In this document: positions 49,614 to 59,411 of the stretch, piece after piece | How the letters are laid out: each line of letters opens with the position of its first letter | How positions within the stretch are numbered: the stretch's first letter is position 1 | Assembly (NCBI RefSeq): GCF_000347635.1 | Contig: NC_020514.1 | Coordinates: 2,480,001-2,544,000, forward strand | Direction of reading: 5' to 3' | Length of the DNA: 64,000 nt | Source: Paraglaciecola psychrophila 170 | GTDB lineage: Bacteria; Pseudomonadota; Gammaproteobacteria; Enterobacterales; Alteromonadaceae | Notes under the pieces: generated by a model | What the model saw: only the letters and a program-made list of their open reading frames with translations | Database searches by the model: none | Told to the model about the DNA's origin: nothing | Translations under genes and position numbers: made by a program

Positions 49614-50309
49614 ATGTTTACAGGAATAGTTCAGTCTATAGCCAAGATTATTGATGTTACAGATAAAAATGGGATTAGAACGTTTGTTATCGATTTTAAG
49701 GAAGGGTTTTGTACTGACTTAGAAATCGGGGCCAGCGTGGCTGTAGATGGGGTATGCTTGACTGTTACAGAGCTAGTGTCTGATATAAGGGTTAAGTTTG
49801 ATGTTATGTTGCAAAGCCTTTTGATAACCACCTTAAGTGAGTATGAAAAAGGAACTTTCGTAAATGTAGAAAGAGCAGCCAAAGACGGTGCAGAAATTGG
49901 AGGTCACCCTCTATCTGGTCATGTTGATTTTAAAGTGCCCATTATTAATGTTAATCAAGTTGAAGATAATTATTGTATTCGTATAGCGTTATCCAAAGAA
50001 TGGAAACGTTATGTTTTCCCTAAAGGTTATATCGCTTTAAATGGTGCAAGTTTGACGATTTCAGAGGTAAACAAAAAAGAGGAATGGTTTGAAGTGTGGC
50101 TGATACCAGAGACTCGGAGAATGACAGTTTTCGAGGCTAAGATTGCAGGCGATCACATTAATGTTGAAATTGAACGTAGTACTCAAGTTATTGTGGATAC
50201 TGTGCGAGATACGCTTCAAGAAAGTCTAGGCCCCTTGCTACCGCTTTTTGAAAAACTACTTTTAGAGCAGGGTGTTGATATTGATTCGTTGGGTCGTGAT
50301 GTAACCTAA
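49614..50309 (+). CDS. ribE: Riboflavin synthase, alpha subunit
   Basis: A 231-residue protein from the ATG at 49614; the frame is open upstream but MFTGIVQS is the family start. It consists of two lumazine-binding repeats (roughly residues 1-97 and 98-200), the second starting GHPLSGHVDFKVP. It dismutates two 6,7-dimethyl-8-ribityllumazine molecules to riboflavin. A ~30-residue tail after the second repeat ends LLLEQGVDIDSLGRDVT. It stands alone, with no other rib genes and no FMN riboswitch that I can see. Confidence 0.92.
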   Translation: MFTGIVQSIAKIIDVTDKNGIRTFVIDFKEGFCTDLEIGASVAVDGVCLTVTELVSDIRVKFDVMLQSLLITTLSEYEKGTFVNVERAAKDGAEIGGHPLSGHVDFKVPIINVNQVEDNYCIRIALSKEWKRYVFPKGYIALNGASLTISEVNKKEEWFEVWLIPETRRMTVFEAKIAGDHINVEIERSTQVIVDTVRDTLQESLGPLLPLFEKLLLEQGVDIDSLGRDVT

Positions 50310-50592
50310 CATGTCAACCAAAACAACGAATACAAGACCGTTGCGTCAACATTACCTTTTTTGAGATATAGACTCACTCACCAATAAAATTCAGTGGAAG
50401 ATAATGGCCTAAACCGAAATGAGTTATTTTTTGGGCTAGGCTTTTTAAGGTTGTCTTTTACTGGTCATTCTGGATAATCCCAAGCAACTATTACAACTTG
50501 TTAAAAAGTGATAGTTAAACTATCGCAGGTACATTGCGCCGTCTTAAAGGCAGCATATAGAATACCTTAATCAATCCAAGGAACGTTTATCT
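50310..50592. other. Intergenic region with a possible terminator
   Basis: About 280 bases. The stretch near 50406-50442 (ggcctaaacc.. ..gggctaggcttttt) can form an imperfect stem followed by T residues and may terminate ribE. Nothing else is recognised. Confidence 0.4.
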
Positions 50593-51861
50593 ATGACATT
50601 TGGCTCTTTAGGCTTGTGTGATGAGTTGTTGCACACTGTTGTAGAACAGGGTTATACAACGCCATCACCGATACAAATTGAAGCTATTCCGGCTGTACTT
50701 AGTCAACGTGATGTTATAGCGGTGGCGCATACAGGGACCGGAAAAACGGCGAGCTTTACGTTGCCTATGCTGCAGCTATTAGCAGCTAAATTTATCCAGA
50801 ATGACGTTATCAAGAGTAGTCCTAGCCCACATCCACAATGCTTGCGCGCCTTAATTATTACACCAACCCGTGAGCTAGCAGCTCAAGTTGCATTGAGTGT
50901 TCAACACTATAGCCGACATATGAATATCCGCTCTGCTGCCGTGTTCGGAGGGGTCAGGATTGAGCCTCAGGTATTACAGCTGCAAGCTGGTTTGGATGTG
51001 TTGGTTGCAACCCCTGGCCGTTTGGTCGATCTATATGATCAACAGGCGGTTAATTTTGAACAGCTTGAAATATTGGTGCTCGACGAGGCTGACCGCATGC
51101 TTGATTTGGGGTTTATCGACAATATCCGTCATATTCAAACGCTGCTGCCTAATAAACTACAAACTTTGATGTTTTCAGCGACGTTTTCCAAAGAAATTAA
51201 GTCGCTTGCTAAAGGCATGCTAAATAATCCAATTTCGATTGAAGTGGCTGCCGCGAAAAGCACTGTTGATAGGATTAAGCAGAAATTACATCCTGTAGAA
51301 AAAGAGCGTAAATCTGAGTTGTTGATCCATCTGATTAAAAAGAATAATTGGCGTCAAGTGTTGGTATTTAGTCGAACTAAAAAAGGTGCAGATAATTTGG
51401 TAATGCAGCTCGACAAAGCCGGTGTTAATGCCGCATCAATCCATGCAAACCGAACTCAACACGCTCGCACCCTAGCTTTAGACGGTTTTAAAAACGGTAA
51501 TGTTGTGGTGTTGGTTGCCACTGACATTGCTTCTAGGGGCATTGATGTTAATCACCTGCCTTGTGTGGTTAACTTTGATTTGCCTTATGAGCCAGAAGAC
51601 TATGTGCATCGTATTGGTCGTACCGGTCGCGCTGGTTCTTCTGGTTTAGCCATTTTATTGTTCAGCGAGGATGAATTTAAACAATTACAGTCTATTGAAC
51701 GACTCATTGGGCGTAAGTTTGAGCGCGAAATAATTCCAGGTTTTGCGCCCAACAAGAGGGCCTCAGTGGACACCTCGGATGATGATGAGTATGGTAATTT
51801 TGAGGCAGATACTAAGCCACAAAATCGAGGCCAATCGAAGAGGCGCAGAAACCGTATTTAA
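50593..51861 (+). CDS. rhlE: DEAD-box RNA helicase (RhlE-like)
   Basis: A 422-residue helicase with all family motifs: Q motif GYTTPSPIQIEAIP, motif I AHTGTGKT, PTRELA, motif II DEAD, SAT, and HRIGRTGR in the second RecA domain. A basic C-terminal tail (SKRRRNRI) is short for RhlE. Such helicases aid ribosome assembly and mRNA turnover and are important at low temperature. AAGGAACG precedes the ATG. It is followed by a terminator hairpin facing minE. Confidence 0.93.
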   Translation: MTFGSLGLCDELLHTVVEQGYTTPSPIQIEAIPAVLSQRDVIAVAHTGTGKTASFTLPMLQLLAAKFIQNDVIKSSPSPHPQCLRALIITPTRELAAQVALSVQHYSRHMNIRSAAVFGGVRIEPQVLQLQAGLDVLVATPGRLVDLYDQQAVNFEQLEILVLDEADRMLDLGFIDNIRHIQTLLPNKLQTLMFSATFSKEIKSLAKGMLNNPISIEVAAAKSTVDRIKQKLHPVEKERKSELLIHLIKKNNWRQVLVFSRTKKGADNLVMQLDKAGVNAASIHANRTQHARTLALDGFKNGNVVVLVATDIASRGIDVNHLPCVVNFDLPYEPEDYVHRIGRTGRAGSSGLAILLFSEDEFKQLQSIERLIGRKFEREIIPGFAPNKRASVDTSDDDEYGNFEADTKPQNRGQSKRRRNRI

Positions 51862-51953
51862 AATGTAAAGTAATTTAAATGAATTGCGATGCTTCTATCA
51901 ATATTTTTAGAAAATTTTGTTTAATCATTGGAAATATCAAATTTCCAGAAAAC

Positions 51954-51997
51954 ATAGAAGCTAGCTGTCTAATTCACTTAAGCTTCTATATTTTATT
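51954..51997. terminator. Hairpin between helicase and minE stops
   Basis: atagaagct and agcttctat form a 9-bp perfect stem with an ~18-base loop, followed by ATTTTATTTAA. It serves as a candidate terminator for the two convergent transcripts. Confidence 0.55.
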
Positions 51998-52024
51998 TAA
52001 TCCCTATATTGTCAAAGCATTTAT

Positions 52025-52300
52025 CTAATCGGTGTTATTATCATATAATTCAATATTTAGTTCTAACACGTTTAAATCACCACCTTTATTGTCTAGGTTA
52101 ATCGACAGACTTTTATCTGACACTTGAATATATTTACGCAAAACATGAAGAATATCTTCAGTCAACTGAGGTAAATAATCGGGTTGTTTATTTCGACCAT
52201 TACGCTCATGTGCAACAATTATTTGGAGGCGTTCTTTGGCTTTTGAAGCCGTTGTAACTTGGTTTTCTTTTTTTCGTAAAAAATAATCAAATAATGCCAC
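52025..52300 (-). CDS. minE: Cell division topological specificity factor MinE
   Basis: A 91-residue MinE: ALFDYFLRKKENQVTTASKA (membrane-targeting and MinD-binding region), KERLQIIVAHERNGR, and the C-terminal topological-specificity domain. The likely start is the GTG at 52300, one base after the minD stop; there is no ATG here. MinE drives MinD pole-to-pole oscillation. Confidence 0.93.
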   Translation of the reverse strand: MALFDYFLRKKENQVTTASKAKERLQIIVAHERNGRNKQPDYLPQLTEDILHVLRKYIQVSDKSLSINLDNKGGDLNVLELNIELYDNNTD

Positions 52301-52301
52301 A

Positions 52302-53111
52302 TTAACCTCCAAACAAGCGACTAAGAATGCTTTTTTGTTCAACTTGTAAAAATCTAAATTCAACTGTTTCACCTAAGAGACGCTCAATAACATCTTGGTA
52401 TGCTTTTCCTGCATCACTTTCAGTATCTAAAATTACAGGTTCACCTGCATTTGACGCTTTTAGAACTGCAGGTGACTCTGGAATGACACCTAATAAAGGT
52501 ATGGCTAAAATGTCTACTACATCTTCAACACTTAACATTTCGCCTTCTGCTACTCGTTTAGGTGAATAACGTGTTAGTAATAAATGTTCTTTAATCGGCT
52601 CTAAACCAAGCTCAGCTCGACGAGAGCGGCTTGACAGCATTCCTAAAATTCGATCAGAGTCACGCACTGATGATACCTCTGGATTAGTGGTAACTATCGC
52701 TTCATCAGCATAATAAAGTGCCATCATCGCACCTGCCTCAATGCCCGCTGGAGAGTCACATATAATATATTCGAATGTTTTACCAAGCTCTTCAAGCACT
52801 TTTCCCACATTTTCTTTGGTTAAAGCATCTTTATCTCGTGTTTGTGACGCGGGCAGTATTGATAAGCTACTAACACGCTTATCTTTAATTAGAGCTTGAT
52901 TTAAGGTGGCTTCGCCATTGATCACATTGACAAAGTCATACACAACACGACGCTCACAACCCATTATTAGGTCTAGATTACGAAGTCCAATATCAAAATC
53001 GATTAGAACAACCTTGTGTCCTTTTGACGCTAAACCAATGCCGATAGCGGCACTTGAAGTCGTTTTACCTACTCCACCCTTACCTGATGTAACAACTATT
53101 ATTCGTGCCAT
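52302..53111 (-). CDS. minD: Septum site-determining protein MinD
   Basis: A 269-residue ParA-type ATPase. The start is 53111 (MARIIVVTSGKGGVGKTTSS), where the deviant Walker A GKGGVGKT is seen. Other motifs are LIDFDIGLRNLDLIMG and ICDSPAGIE. A C-terminal amphipathic helix for membrane binding is present (EQKSILSRLFGG). It lies 27 bases after minC in the minCDE operon. Confidence 0.95.
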   Translation of the reverse strand: MARIIVVTSGKGGVGKTTSSAAIGIGLASKGHKVVLIDFDIGLRNLDLIMGCERRVVYDFVNVINGEATLNQALIKDKRVSSLSILPASQTRDKDALTKENVGKVLEELGKTFEYIICDSPAGIEAGAMMALYYADEAIVTTNPEVSSVRDSDRILGMLSSRSRRAELGLEPIKEHLLLTRYSPKRVAEGEMLSVEDVVDILAIPLLGVIPESPAVLKASNAGEPVILDTESDAGKAYQDVIERLLGETVEFRFLQVEQKSILSRLFGG

Positions 53112-53138
53112 AGACCGAATATCCTTCATAAATAAAAG

Positions 53139-53858
53139 TTAGATGAGTTTTGATGACGTCAATTCAGCGCCAGTCAACTGTATATATACCGGTGAGCCCC
53201 AATGCTTATTCATTGATTCACTCAGCCAATAGTTCCCATTAATTGATACAAGTTCAGCTTCAAGGTTTTGACAATAAATCTGTGCTTGATGATGACCTTT
53301 TGCACCTGCAAGCGCTCTACCACGTAATGAGCCATAAATGTGAATGTTGCCATCTGCAATGACTTCAGCACCCGCGGAGACAGAACCAATCACCACTAAA
53401 TTTTGCTCTTTTGCATAAACTTGTTGACCTGAACGAACCTGCCCACGGTGTATTTTATCGCCGTATAATCTGTTTTCACGAATGGTTTCTGTTTCTTTAT
53501 ATTTTGCTTCAATTACTTCATTATTGTTATTTTTTTTGCTTGGAACGCCTGCGTTAGCAGCATTTAAGAATGAATAACCAAGCTCTCGAATAAGACTGCG
53601 TTGCTCTTTAGAAACAGAGCCAGTAAAACCGATAAATGTGAATTTTAATTCTTCAAGTAACATTTTTAAAGCTTGATAGTCAAAAGAAAAATCGACTTCT
53701 TCAATATCAACCATGACAGGAAATAAGTAAAAAAAGTCTGGTGCCTGTGCAACTTTTTTTACTAAATTAGCGCGTATATCTGCTAATTTTAACGTTTTTA
53801 AATGTAAAACAAATAGAGTAAAACTCGTACCTTTAAATTTAATGCTACTATCAGCCAT
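53139..53858 (-). CDS. minC: Septum site-determining protein MinC
   Basis: A 239-residue FtsZ inhibitor. The N-terminal domain (1-~105) resembles the MinC-N fold; the C-terminal beta-helix domain (~125-235) has [20 protein letters not shown] and [20 protein letters not shown]. It is the first gene of the minCDE operon. Confidence 0.95.
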   Translation of the reverse strand: MADSSIKFKGTSFTLFVLHLKTLKLADIRANLVKKVAQAPDFFYLFPVMVDIEEVDFSFDYQALKMLLEELKFTFIGFTGSVSKEQRSLIRELGYSFLNAANAGVPSKKNNNNEVIEAKYKETETIRENRLYGDKIHRGQVRSGQQVYAKEQNLVVIGSVSAGAEVIADGNIHIYGSLRGRALAGAKGHHQAQIYCQNLEAELVSINGNYWLSESMNKHWGSPVYIQLTGAELTSSKLI

Positions 53859-54463
53859 AGCGGAAATATCCCAAAGTAAAATAACTCAGCCTACTCAGAT
53901 ATCAGGCTTCTGACACTGCAATTTTGCGCATTGTAACGTCAATAACAAAAAATAAAAGGGGCCAAAGTCAATTTAAATAAACTACATTAATTCTACTGCC
54001 AGAAAATAGGGTGTTTTGATATTGAGAAAACACTTTGTTTTCAATATTAGAGTGCCGGAGTAGGTAATTCAAAGAGGTAATAACTCGCATACAATATTTT
54101 TGTTTTTAAAAAATGTGTAGGATTACGTTGGCTAGTATAAAGCGTAGTCTTAAAAATATGAATTTAGTGTACGTGCGGTGATATTCATCACTAATCATAT
54201 TGTTTTCTGTGCACCCCAAGTAGCGTTGATGGTATGAATCAGTAAGACTTTGGTTGAAACATCGCACGACGTTTGTATAACATCTAGTATGTATGTGCGA
54301 ATAAGCTGACAAGGTTTATCCTTGGTTATATAAGCTGTGTGGAGGTAAAAATGGTATATTGCCATTCATACATATTTATTTGCTAATCAAGCAATGCCAA
54401 CAGAAAAACTATTTACCAAACGAGTATCCTTATAAATAATGTCAGAATTAACAAAATATCTTT
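53859..54463. other. Divergent gap between minC and speD
   Basis: About 600 bases with no gene. A hairpin-like sequence at 54019-54047 (atattgagaaaaca / tgttttcaatat) could be an operator or attenuator; its role is unknown. The 68-codon minus frame at 54106-54312 lacks any family or ribosome site. Confidence 0.35.
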
Positions 54464-54847
54464 ATGCAAAATAATTACACTCCCGGTAAACATCTGCTTT
54501 TAGACTTATATCAAGCAAGGAATTTAAGCGATATAAGTAGCGTTGAGCAAGCGTTAATGGAAGCCGCATCTGCTTGTGACGCTATAGTATTGCAAAAAAA
54601 CTTTCATAGTTTTGGAGAAGAACAAGGTATTACCGGCATGTTATTACTCTCCGAATCTCATATAAGTATACATACCTGGCCTGAAAGCCACTTTGCTGCC
54701 GTAGACATATTTATGTGTGGTAATTGCGACCCTAATTTAGCTTTAGCGCCCATAAAAAAACACTTCTGTCCAGAACGTGTTGATGTGCGTGAGTTTGATA
54801 GAGGTACTTTATTGAAAAAACCCTTACAAATAGATGGGTCAATTTGA
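54464..54847 (+). CDS. speD: S-adenosylmethionine decarboxylase proenzyme
   Basis: A 127-residue class 1B pyruvoyl enzyme of the SpeH type. The self-cleavage site is in SESHISIHTWPE, where Ser becomes the pyruvoyl group. GKHLLLDLYQA is the N-terminal signature. It makes decarboxylated SAM, the aminopropyl donor for the neighbouring aminopropyltransferase. The stop lies only a base or two before the likely start of that gene. Confidence 0.93.
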   Translation: MQNNYTPGKHLLLDLYQARNLSDISSVEQALMEAASACDAIVLQKNFHSFGEEQGITGMLLLSESHISIHTWPESHFAAVDIFMCGNCDPNLALAPIKKHFCPERVDVREFDRGTLLKKPLQIDGSI

Positions 54848-54848
54848 T

Positions 54849-56405
54849 ATGTCGACTGATCAAACAGACTTACCCGAAAACCAATTGCAGCAGAAACAAT
54901 CCGCTACTCTGATTTATGCCGCCTTTATAGCTGGTTTATGCTCGATTATTTATGAACTACTGATTGCTACCACTGTGTCCTATTTTATGGGCGACAGCGT
55001 GAAGTTTTTCTCACTTACCATTGGGCTTTATATGGCCGCAATGGGTCTTGGTTCCTATATGTCAAAATTCATTACGGACAAACTATTACAACGTTTTGTC
55101 ATTGCCGAAATTCTACTCGGGTTTATCGGCGGTATCAGTATTCCATTATTATATTTTACTTATACTACGACCTCATTGTTCTACCCGACTTATGTACTAC
55201 TGACGTTATGTATAGGTTTTTTAATTGGCTTGGAAATCCCTTTTTTAACTAGGCTAATGGAAAATTATCAGGTACTTAAATCCAATATTGCGAATATATT
55301 ATCCTTTGATTATCTTGGGGCGTTGATTGCTACTATTGCATTTCCGTTCTTTCTTTTACCTGTTCTGGGTATCTACCAATCATCATTGCTATTTGGGCTT
55401 ATCAATATGTCCATTGCCACAGTGGTCTTGTACTCATACAGAAAATCTCTTGGAAAAACCGGCAAAAGACTTCAATTATTAACCGCCGCTATGAGTTTAG
55501 TTATTTTGGTGATGTTAGTGTTTTCTAGTCAGGCACTGAAGCATTGGGACCAAATGCTCTATAACGGGCGAATTGTGCATAGCGAGCAAACACCGTATCA
55601 AAAAATCACACTGACCATGAGCAAAGACGATCTTCGACTTTACCTAAACGGTGTTTTACAGTTTTCATCTGTAGATGAGTACCGATATCATGAGTCATTA
55701 GTGATAGTACCTATGATCCTCGCGGATAAGCCAATTAAACGGGTATTGGTGTTAGGTGCTGGAGATGGTTTAGCTGTCAGAGAATTACTCAAGTATCCAG
55801 AAATTGAACAAATAGTTTTAGTCGACTTAGACGCTCGAATGACACAATTAGCTAAGAATAACCCACATCTAGTCGACATAAACTTAGCCAGTTTAGATAA
55901 CAAAAAAGTTCAGGTTGTGATTGATGATGCTTTTGTCTTTCTCGAAAAAAACAAACAAGCATTTGATCTTATCATTAACGATTTACCCGACCCCAACACC
56001 ATCTCACTTTCACGCTTGTACAGTAAACAATATTACCGATTAGCGAAATCAAATCTAACGTCTGACGGTATAATGGTGACACAAGCTACCAGTCCATTCT
56101 TTGTTAAACCGGCCTTTTGGAGTATTGTAAAAACCATAGAAGCAGCGGGTTTTGCTCATACCTATCCTTACCACACAAATATACCGTCTTTTGGTGATTG
56201 GGGGTTTGTGTTAAGTACCTTACACCCCATAGACTTAATACCTAAGCGTCCCATAGAAAACAGTCTTTTTTTAACCCAGGAATCTATGCCGTCTATGTTT
56301 GTGTTTGAAAAGGATGTACAAAGAATAGACGTTGAAATTAATCAAATTGATAAACCTGTTGTACTCGATTATTACTTAAATAGTTGGCGTTATTTTAGTG
56401 ATTAA
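54849..56405 (+). CDS. speE: Membrane-anchored polyamine aminopropyltransferase (spermidine synthase)
   Basis: A ~518-residue fusion: residues ~20-215 form six to seven membrane helices, and residues ~240-510 form a spermidine-synthase methyltransferase-like domain with VLVLGAGDGLAVRELLKY (SAM-type loop) and DLIINDLPDPNTISLSRLYS. ATG 54849 fits the STDQTDLPEN start; an upstream ATG at 54834 overlaps speD by 14 bases. SpeD and this protein form a two-gene polyamine operon. The membrane-fused variety differs from the soluble E. coli SpeE. Confidence 0.9.
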   Translation: MSTDQTDLPENQLQQKQSATLIYAAFIAGLCSIIYELLIATTVSYFMGDSVKFFSLTIGLYMAAMGLGSYMSKFITDKLLQRFVIAEILLGFIGGISIPLLYFTYTTTSLFYPTYVLLTLCIGFLIGLEIPFLTRLMENYQVLKSNIANILSFDYLGALIATIAFPFFLLPVLGIYQSSLLFGLINMSIATVVLYSYRKSLGKTGKRLQLLTAAMSLVILVMLVFSSQALKHWDQMLYNGRIVHSEQTPYQKITLTMSKDDLRLYLNGVLQFSSVDEYRYHESLVIVPMILADKPIKRVLVLGAGDGLAVRELLKYPEIEQIVLVDLDARMTQLAKNNPHLVDINLASLDNKKVQVVIDDAFVFLEKNKQAFDLIINDLPDPNTISLSRLYSKQYYRLAKSNLTSDGIMVTQATSPFFVKPAFWSIVKTIEAAGFAHTYPYHTNIPSFGDWGFVLSTLHPIDLIPKRPIENSLFLTQESMPSMFVFEKDVQRIDVEINQIDKPVVLDYYLNSWRYFSD

Positions 56406-56408
56406 AAT

Positions 56409-56757
56409 ATGACAATAACGAAGCAATCTACTTACAGTCAATTTTCTAAAACAACTAAAAAGCACAATAAAACAGCTGAAGCGAATAGTCGATTTTTGGG
56501 GCACTCGCCTCTGACTGATGATGTTTTAAAGAAGGACAATGTATTCCGTTTATCTTACAGTAATATATCGTGTCAAAATTACTGCGAGTACCTCCTATGC
56601 AGATGTCGGATGTGGTTCAGTTATAGCGGCGCAAATTGCTATGAAAATGGTGGCTAAAGTATCTTGGTTGGACGCTTCGTCGAGTCTAGTTGCTAGCGCC
56701 ATGAACGGAGTGCCACACGTCGATTCTGCTTATGCTGCAACTCGAAAAGTGTTCTGA
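56409..56757 (+). pseudogene. SAM-dependent methyltransferase remnant
   Basis: Two overlapping frames make up this fragment. The first reads KTAEANSRFLGHSPLTDD, like the N-terminus of a type-11 methyltransferase. The second, after a shift near 56570-56600, reads YADVGCGSVIAAQIAMKMVA and KVSWLDASSSLVASA, the SAM-binding loop and second strand. It ends soon after, lacking the rest of the fold. It follows speE by only a few bases but is dead. Confidence 0.55.
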
Positions 56758-57024
56758 TAACCTGACGGCAGTTACGCCATATAGCGCTGTGGAGTTGTCG
56801 CGATAGAGTAGGCCGCTTTTCAGCATGTAATGTCTATGTGGGCGAGTTGAAAAAGGGTTGTTCTGAGCCAAACCTTCCATAATACCTTCACACACTTCGT
56901 GACTTTGTACTGAACGAATTCAGGTCACCCACTCATAAATTTTTTAAATACTTCTATCTATTTATTTGAATGATTTAATATGGGTGTCTCAGTCATTTAT
57001 TTGAAATTTGCCGTAAGTGCGGAC

Positions 57025-57489
57025 ATGTTTACTAATGGAGAAAAATCTTTGGATATAAAAAATATGTCAGGACTTGAGCTTTTAACCGCTATGTCTGACG
57101 GACTTCTACCAGCCCCTTCTATTACAGAAACCATTCCTATGAAAATGGATGTAATAGAGAAGGGTAATGTTAAGTTTATTGTCATAGCTGATTCCAGACA
57201 CCTGAACCCTGTAGGTGGCGTTCATGGAGGGTTTGCAGCAACCGTTCTTGATTCTGTAACTGGGTGTGCTGTTCACTCAACTCTTGATGCGGGCATAAGC
57301 TTTGGAACGGTTGATTTAAATATTAAAATGATGCGACCCATACCCATTAATACTCATTTATTTGCTGAGGGGCGGGTTATTAATATCTCCAGGAATCTAG
57401 GTGTTTCTGAAGGTGATATAAAAGATGCGGCAGGAAAAATTTATGCACATGCAACGTGTACTTGCAGCATTATTCGTCCGAGTGCATAA
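57025..57489 (+). CDS. PaaI-type hotdog thioesterase
   Basis: A ~154-residue hotdog protein. HLNPVGGVHGGFAATVLDS is the PaaI signature (an HGG motif with the active-site Asp/Glu nearby), and VDLNIKMMRPIP, then FAEGRVI, continue the fold. The ATG at 56980 lies within repeat-like sequence (tgatttaatatgggtgtctc), so I prefer 57025 (or 57064, MSGLELL). It likely hydrolyses acyl-CoA thioesters. Confidence 0.82.
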   Translation: MFTNGEKSLDIKNMSGLELLTAMSDGLLPAPSITETIPMKMDVIEKGNVKFIVIADSRHLNPVGGVHGGFAATVLDSVTGCAVHSTLDAGISFGTVDLNIKMMRPIPINTHLFAEGRVINISRNLGVSEGDIKDAAGKIYAHATCTCSIIRPSA

Positions 57490-57654
57490 CTAATGGCTTG
57501 ACTGCTGCTATTTTAACAAGACATATTTGGTCACTCCGTTTAATTGATATTGTTTGGTAATATCTCAATTTTGCAGGCTTCTGATGCTTTGTGAGTGACC
57601 ATCTTAAGCGCCCATTGTAATGTAATTAAATATTTTATCTTTTTAGGCGTCGCT

Positions 57655-58127
57655 ATGAAAAATGAAGCATTTCAAGAATGTTATCCGGATGACTTAAGTC
57701 ATTGTTATGGTTGTGGCAAAAATAATCACAGGGCCATCATTTAAAAAGTTATTGGCATGGTCAGCAGACTATCGCTCATTTCACTCCTGAGTCTTATCAT
57801 ACAGCGATCCCAGGTTTTGTTTATGGCGGTCTGATTGCCTCATTGATTGATTGTCATGGCACGGGCAGCGCTGCAGCAATGGCATTTCGTAATGAAGACA
57901 GAGCCATGGATACACTGCCAGCGATACGATTTGTGACAGGTGCCTTGAATGTTAATTATTTAGCACCCACACCGCAAGGAGTTGAGCTTGAATTAATGGG
58001 TTCTTTTTCAGAGATCAAAGCACGTAAAATCATTGTTGATATTGTCGTTTCAGCCAATGGTGTTGTATGTGCCAAAGGCACTGTCATTGCGGTGAAAATG
58101 CCTCAAAGTATGGCAATAAAAACTTAA
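57655..58127 (+). pseudogene. Second PaaI-type hotdog thioesterase, frameshifted
   Basis: The ATG at 57655 opens NEAFQECYPDDLSHCYGCGK, then the frame breaks at 57730-57734; in the correct frame GHHLKSYWHGQQTIAHFTPE continues, then PGFVYGGLIASLIDCHGTGS and LNVNYLAPTPQGVELELMG to the stop at 58127. One base restores a normal 157-residue protein with the family motif. The break may be a base-call problem in a GGG run. Confidence 0.8.
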
Positions 58128-58144
58128 TTAGGAAACTTAATTAG

Positions 58145-58158
58145 GCCACCCATAATAA
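58145..58158. repeat. Left inverted repeat of the RAYT unit
   Basis: gccacccataataa is the exact reverse complement of 59398-59411. Together they frame the transposase gene. Confidence 0.8.
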
Positions 58159-58230
58159 TTTGACGTTTTTTGTTCTGCGCTAAGCTTTAATAACACCAAT
58201 TGAAATAGCATAAATTGAAAGGAGTCTCTT

Positions 58231-59208
58231 ATGCCTAAGCCTCGTTCATCTCAGGTCAGCCTTATTTATACCCCCTATTACCATTGCGTATCACGGTGCG
58301 TTAGACGCGCCTTTTTATGTGGTATTGATAAATATTCAGGTACGAGTTACGAGCACAGACGGGCGTGGGTAGAAGATAAGGTATTGTGGTTATCGTCAGT
58401 ATTTGCCATTGGTATATGTGCATATGCAGTGATGAGCAATCATGTGCATTTGGTGCTGTGTGTGGATAAAGACAAGGCCATGTCTTGGTCAGATAAACAA
58501 GTGGTAGGCCGCTGGCATCGGTTACATAGAGGTACGTTACTGAGCCAGAAGTTCATGCGTAACGAGTTGTTAAGTGAAAATGAATGGATAAGCCTTAAAG
58601 AGACTATTGGCGTATATCGTCAGCGTTTGTATGACATCAGTTGGTTGATGGCCAGTTTAAGCGAGCCTATTGCCAGGCAGGCCAATAAAGAAGACGGCTG
58701 CACAGGCAGATTCTGGGAAGGCCGCTTTAAATCCCAAGCGTTGTTAGATGATGCTGCAGTCTTATCCTGTATGGCGTATGTCGACTTAAACCCGATTAGA
58801 GCTAAGATTGCGAAAACTCCTGAAACCTCACAGCACACCAGTATTCAAAAACGAACTGAGGCCATACAACAGCACAAACGCCAACCTTATAAGTTATTAC
58901 CCTTTGTCGGTAACCCCAGACAAGATATGCCCCAAGGCATTGCTTTTTCTTTACAAGATTACTGTGAACTGGTTGACACCACAGGCCGCATTATCCGAGC
59001 AGATAAAGCAGGTACTCTCGACTCAGCACACAGTCCAATTCTGAGCCGATTAGGTTTATCAGAAGAGCAATGGATAACCCTGACTACCGAATTCGAACAA
59101 CACTTTTGTTATGCAGCGGGCGCAGAGCAGATGATGCAAGCATTCAAAACCCATACCCACAGAAAACGAATAGGTGGGATGAAGCAGGCCAAACGACTGC
59201 TATCGTAG
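58231..59208 (+). CDS. REP-associated tyrosine transposase (TnpA_REP)
   Basis: A 325-residue Y1/HUH transposase. The N-terminal YTPYYHCVSRCVRRAFLCG is typical of this group, the HUH motif is AVMSNHVHLVL, and GRFWEGRFKSQALLDDAAVL plus CMAYVDLNPIRAKI are conserved hallmarks. The nucleophilic Tyr may be the one in GVYRQRLYDISW or nearby; I cannot be sure. The frame is intact and preceded by GGAG, so it may be active. Confidence 0.88.
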   Translation: MPKPRSSQVSLIYTPYYHCVSRCVRRAFLCGIDKYSGTSYEHRRAWVEDKVLWLSSVFAIGICAYAVMSNHVHLVLCVDKDKAMSWSDKQVVGRWHRLHRGTLLSQKFMRNELLSENEWISLKETIGVYRQRLYDISWLMASLSEPIARQANKEDGCTGRFWEGRFKSQALLDDAAVLSCMAYVDLNPIRAKIAKTPETSQHTSIQKRTEAIQQHKRQPYKLLPFVGNPRQDMPQGIAFSLQDYCELVDTTGRIIRADKAGTLDSAHSPILSRLGLSEEQWITLTTEFEQHFCYAAGAEQMMQAFKTHTHRKRIGGMKQAKRLLS

Positions 59209-59397
59209 GAATACCCAACAAAGATTTACCCTGTTTTGTACTTTTTAAATTGAAGAGGACAAAATATGCATAAAAATCAGGGTTTCACTCTAACTACCCA
59301 AAATACAGCCAACATAAACAAAGTTTTCCCGCTGCTTTTACCCATCTAATATTTTAAGTCCAAAATTAAGTAAGAAATATGTACTTTTTATTTAATT

Positions 59398-59411
59398 TTA
59401 TTATGGGTGGC
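59398..59411. repeat. Right inverted repeat of the RAYT unit
   Basis: ttattatgggtggc pairs exactly with 58145-58158. Confidence 0.8.

Larger units (their letters stand above)
58145..59411 (+). mobile_element. RAYT-type (REP-associated tyrosine) transposase unit
   Basis: A ~1.27 kb unit bounded by perfect 14-base inverted repeats and containing one intact Y1-type transposase. The right boundary sits at the point where the reading frame of a truncated esterase begins, suggesting insertion or exchange there. RAYTs mobilise short palindromic repeats; a repeat family with similar CACCCAT arms is scattered in this window. Confidence 0.7.

Noticed and set aside
54106..54312. Minus frame between minC and speD
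   Set aside because: Low-complexity translation, no family resemblance, no start signal.
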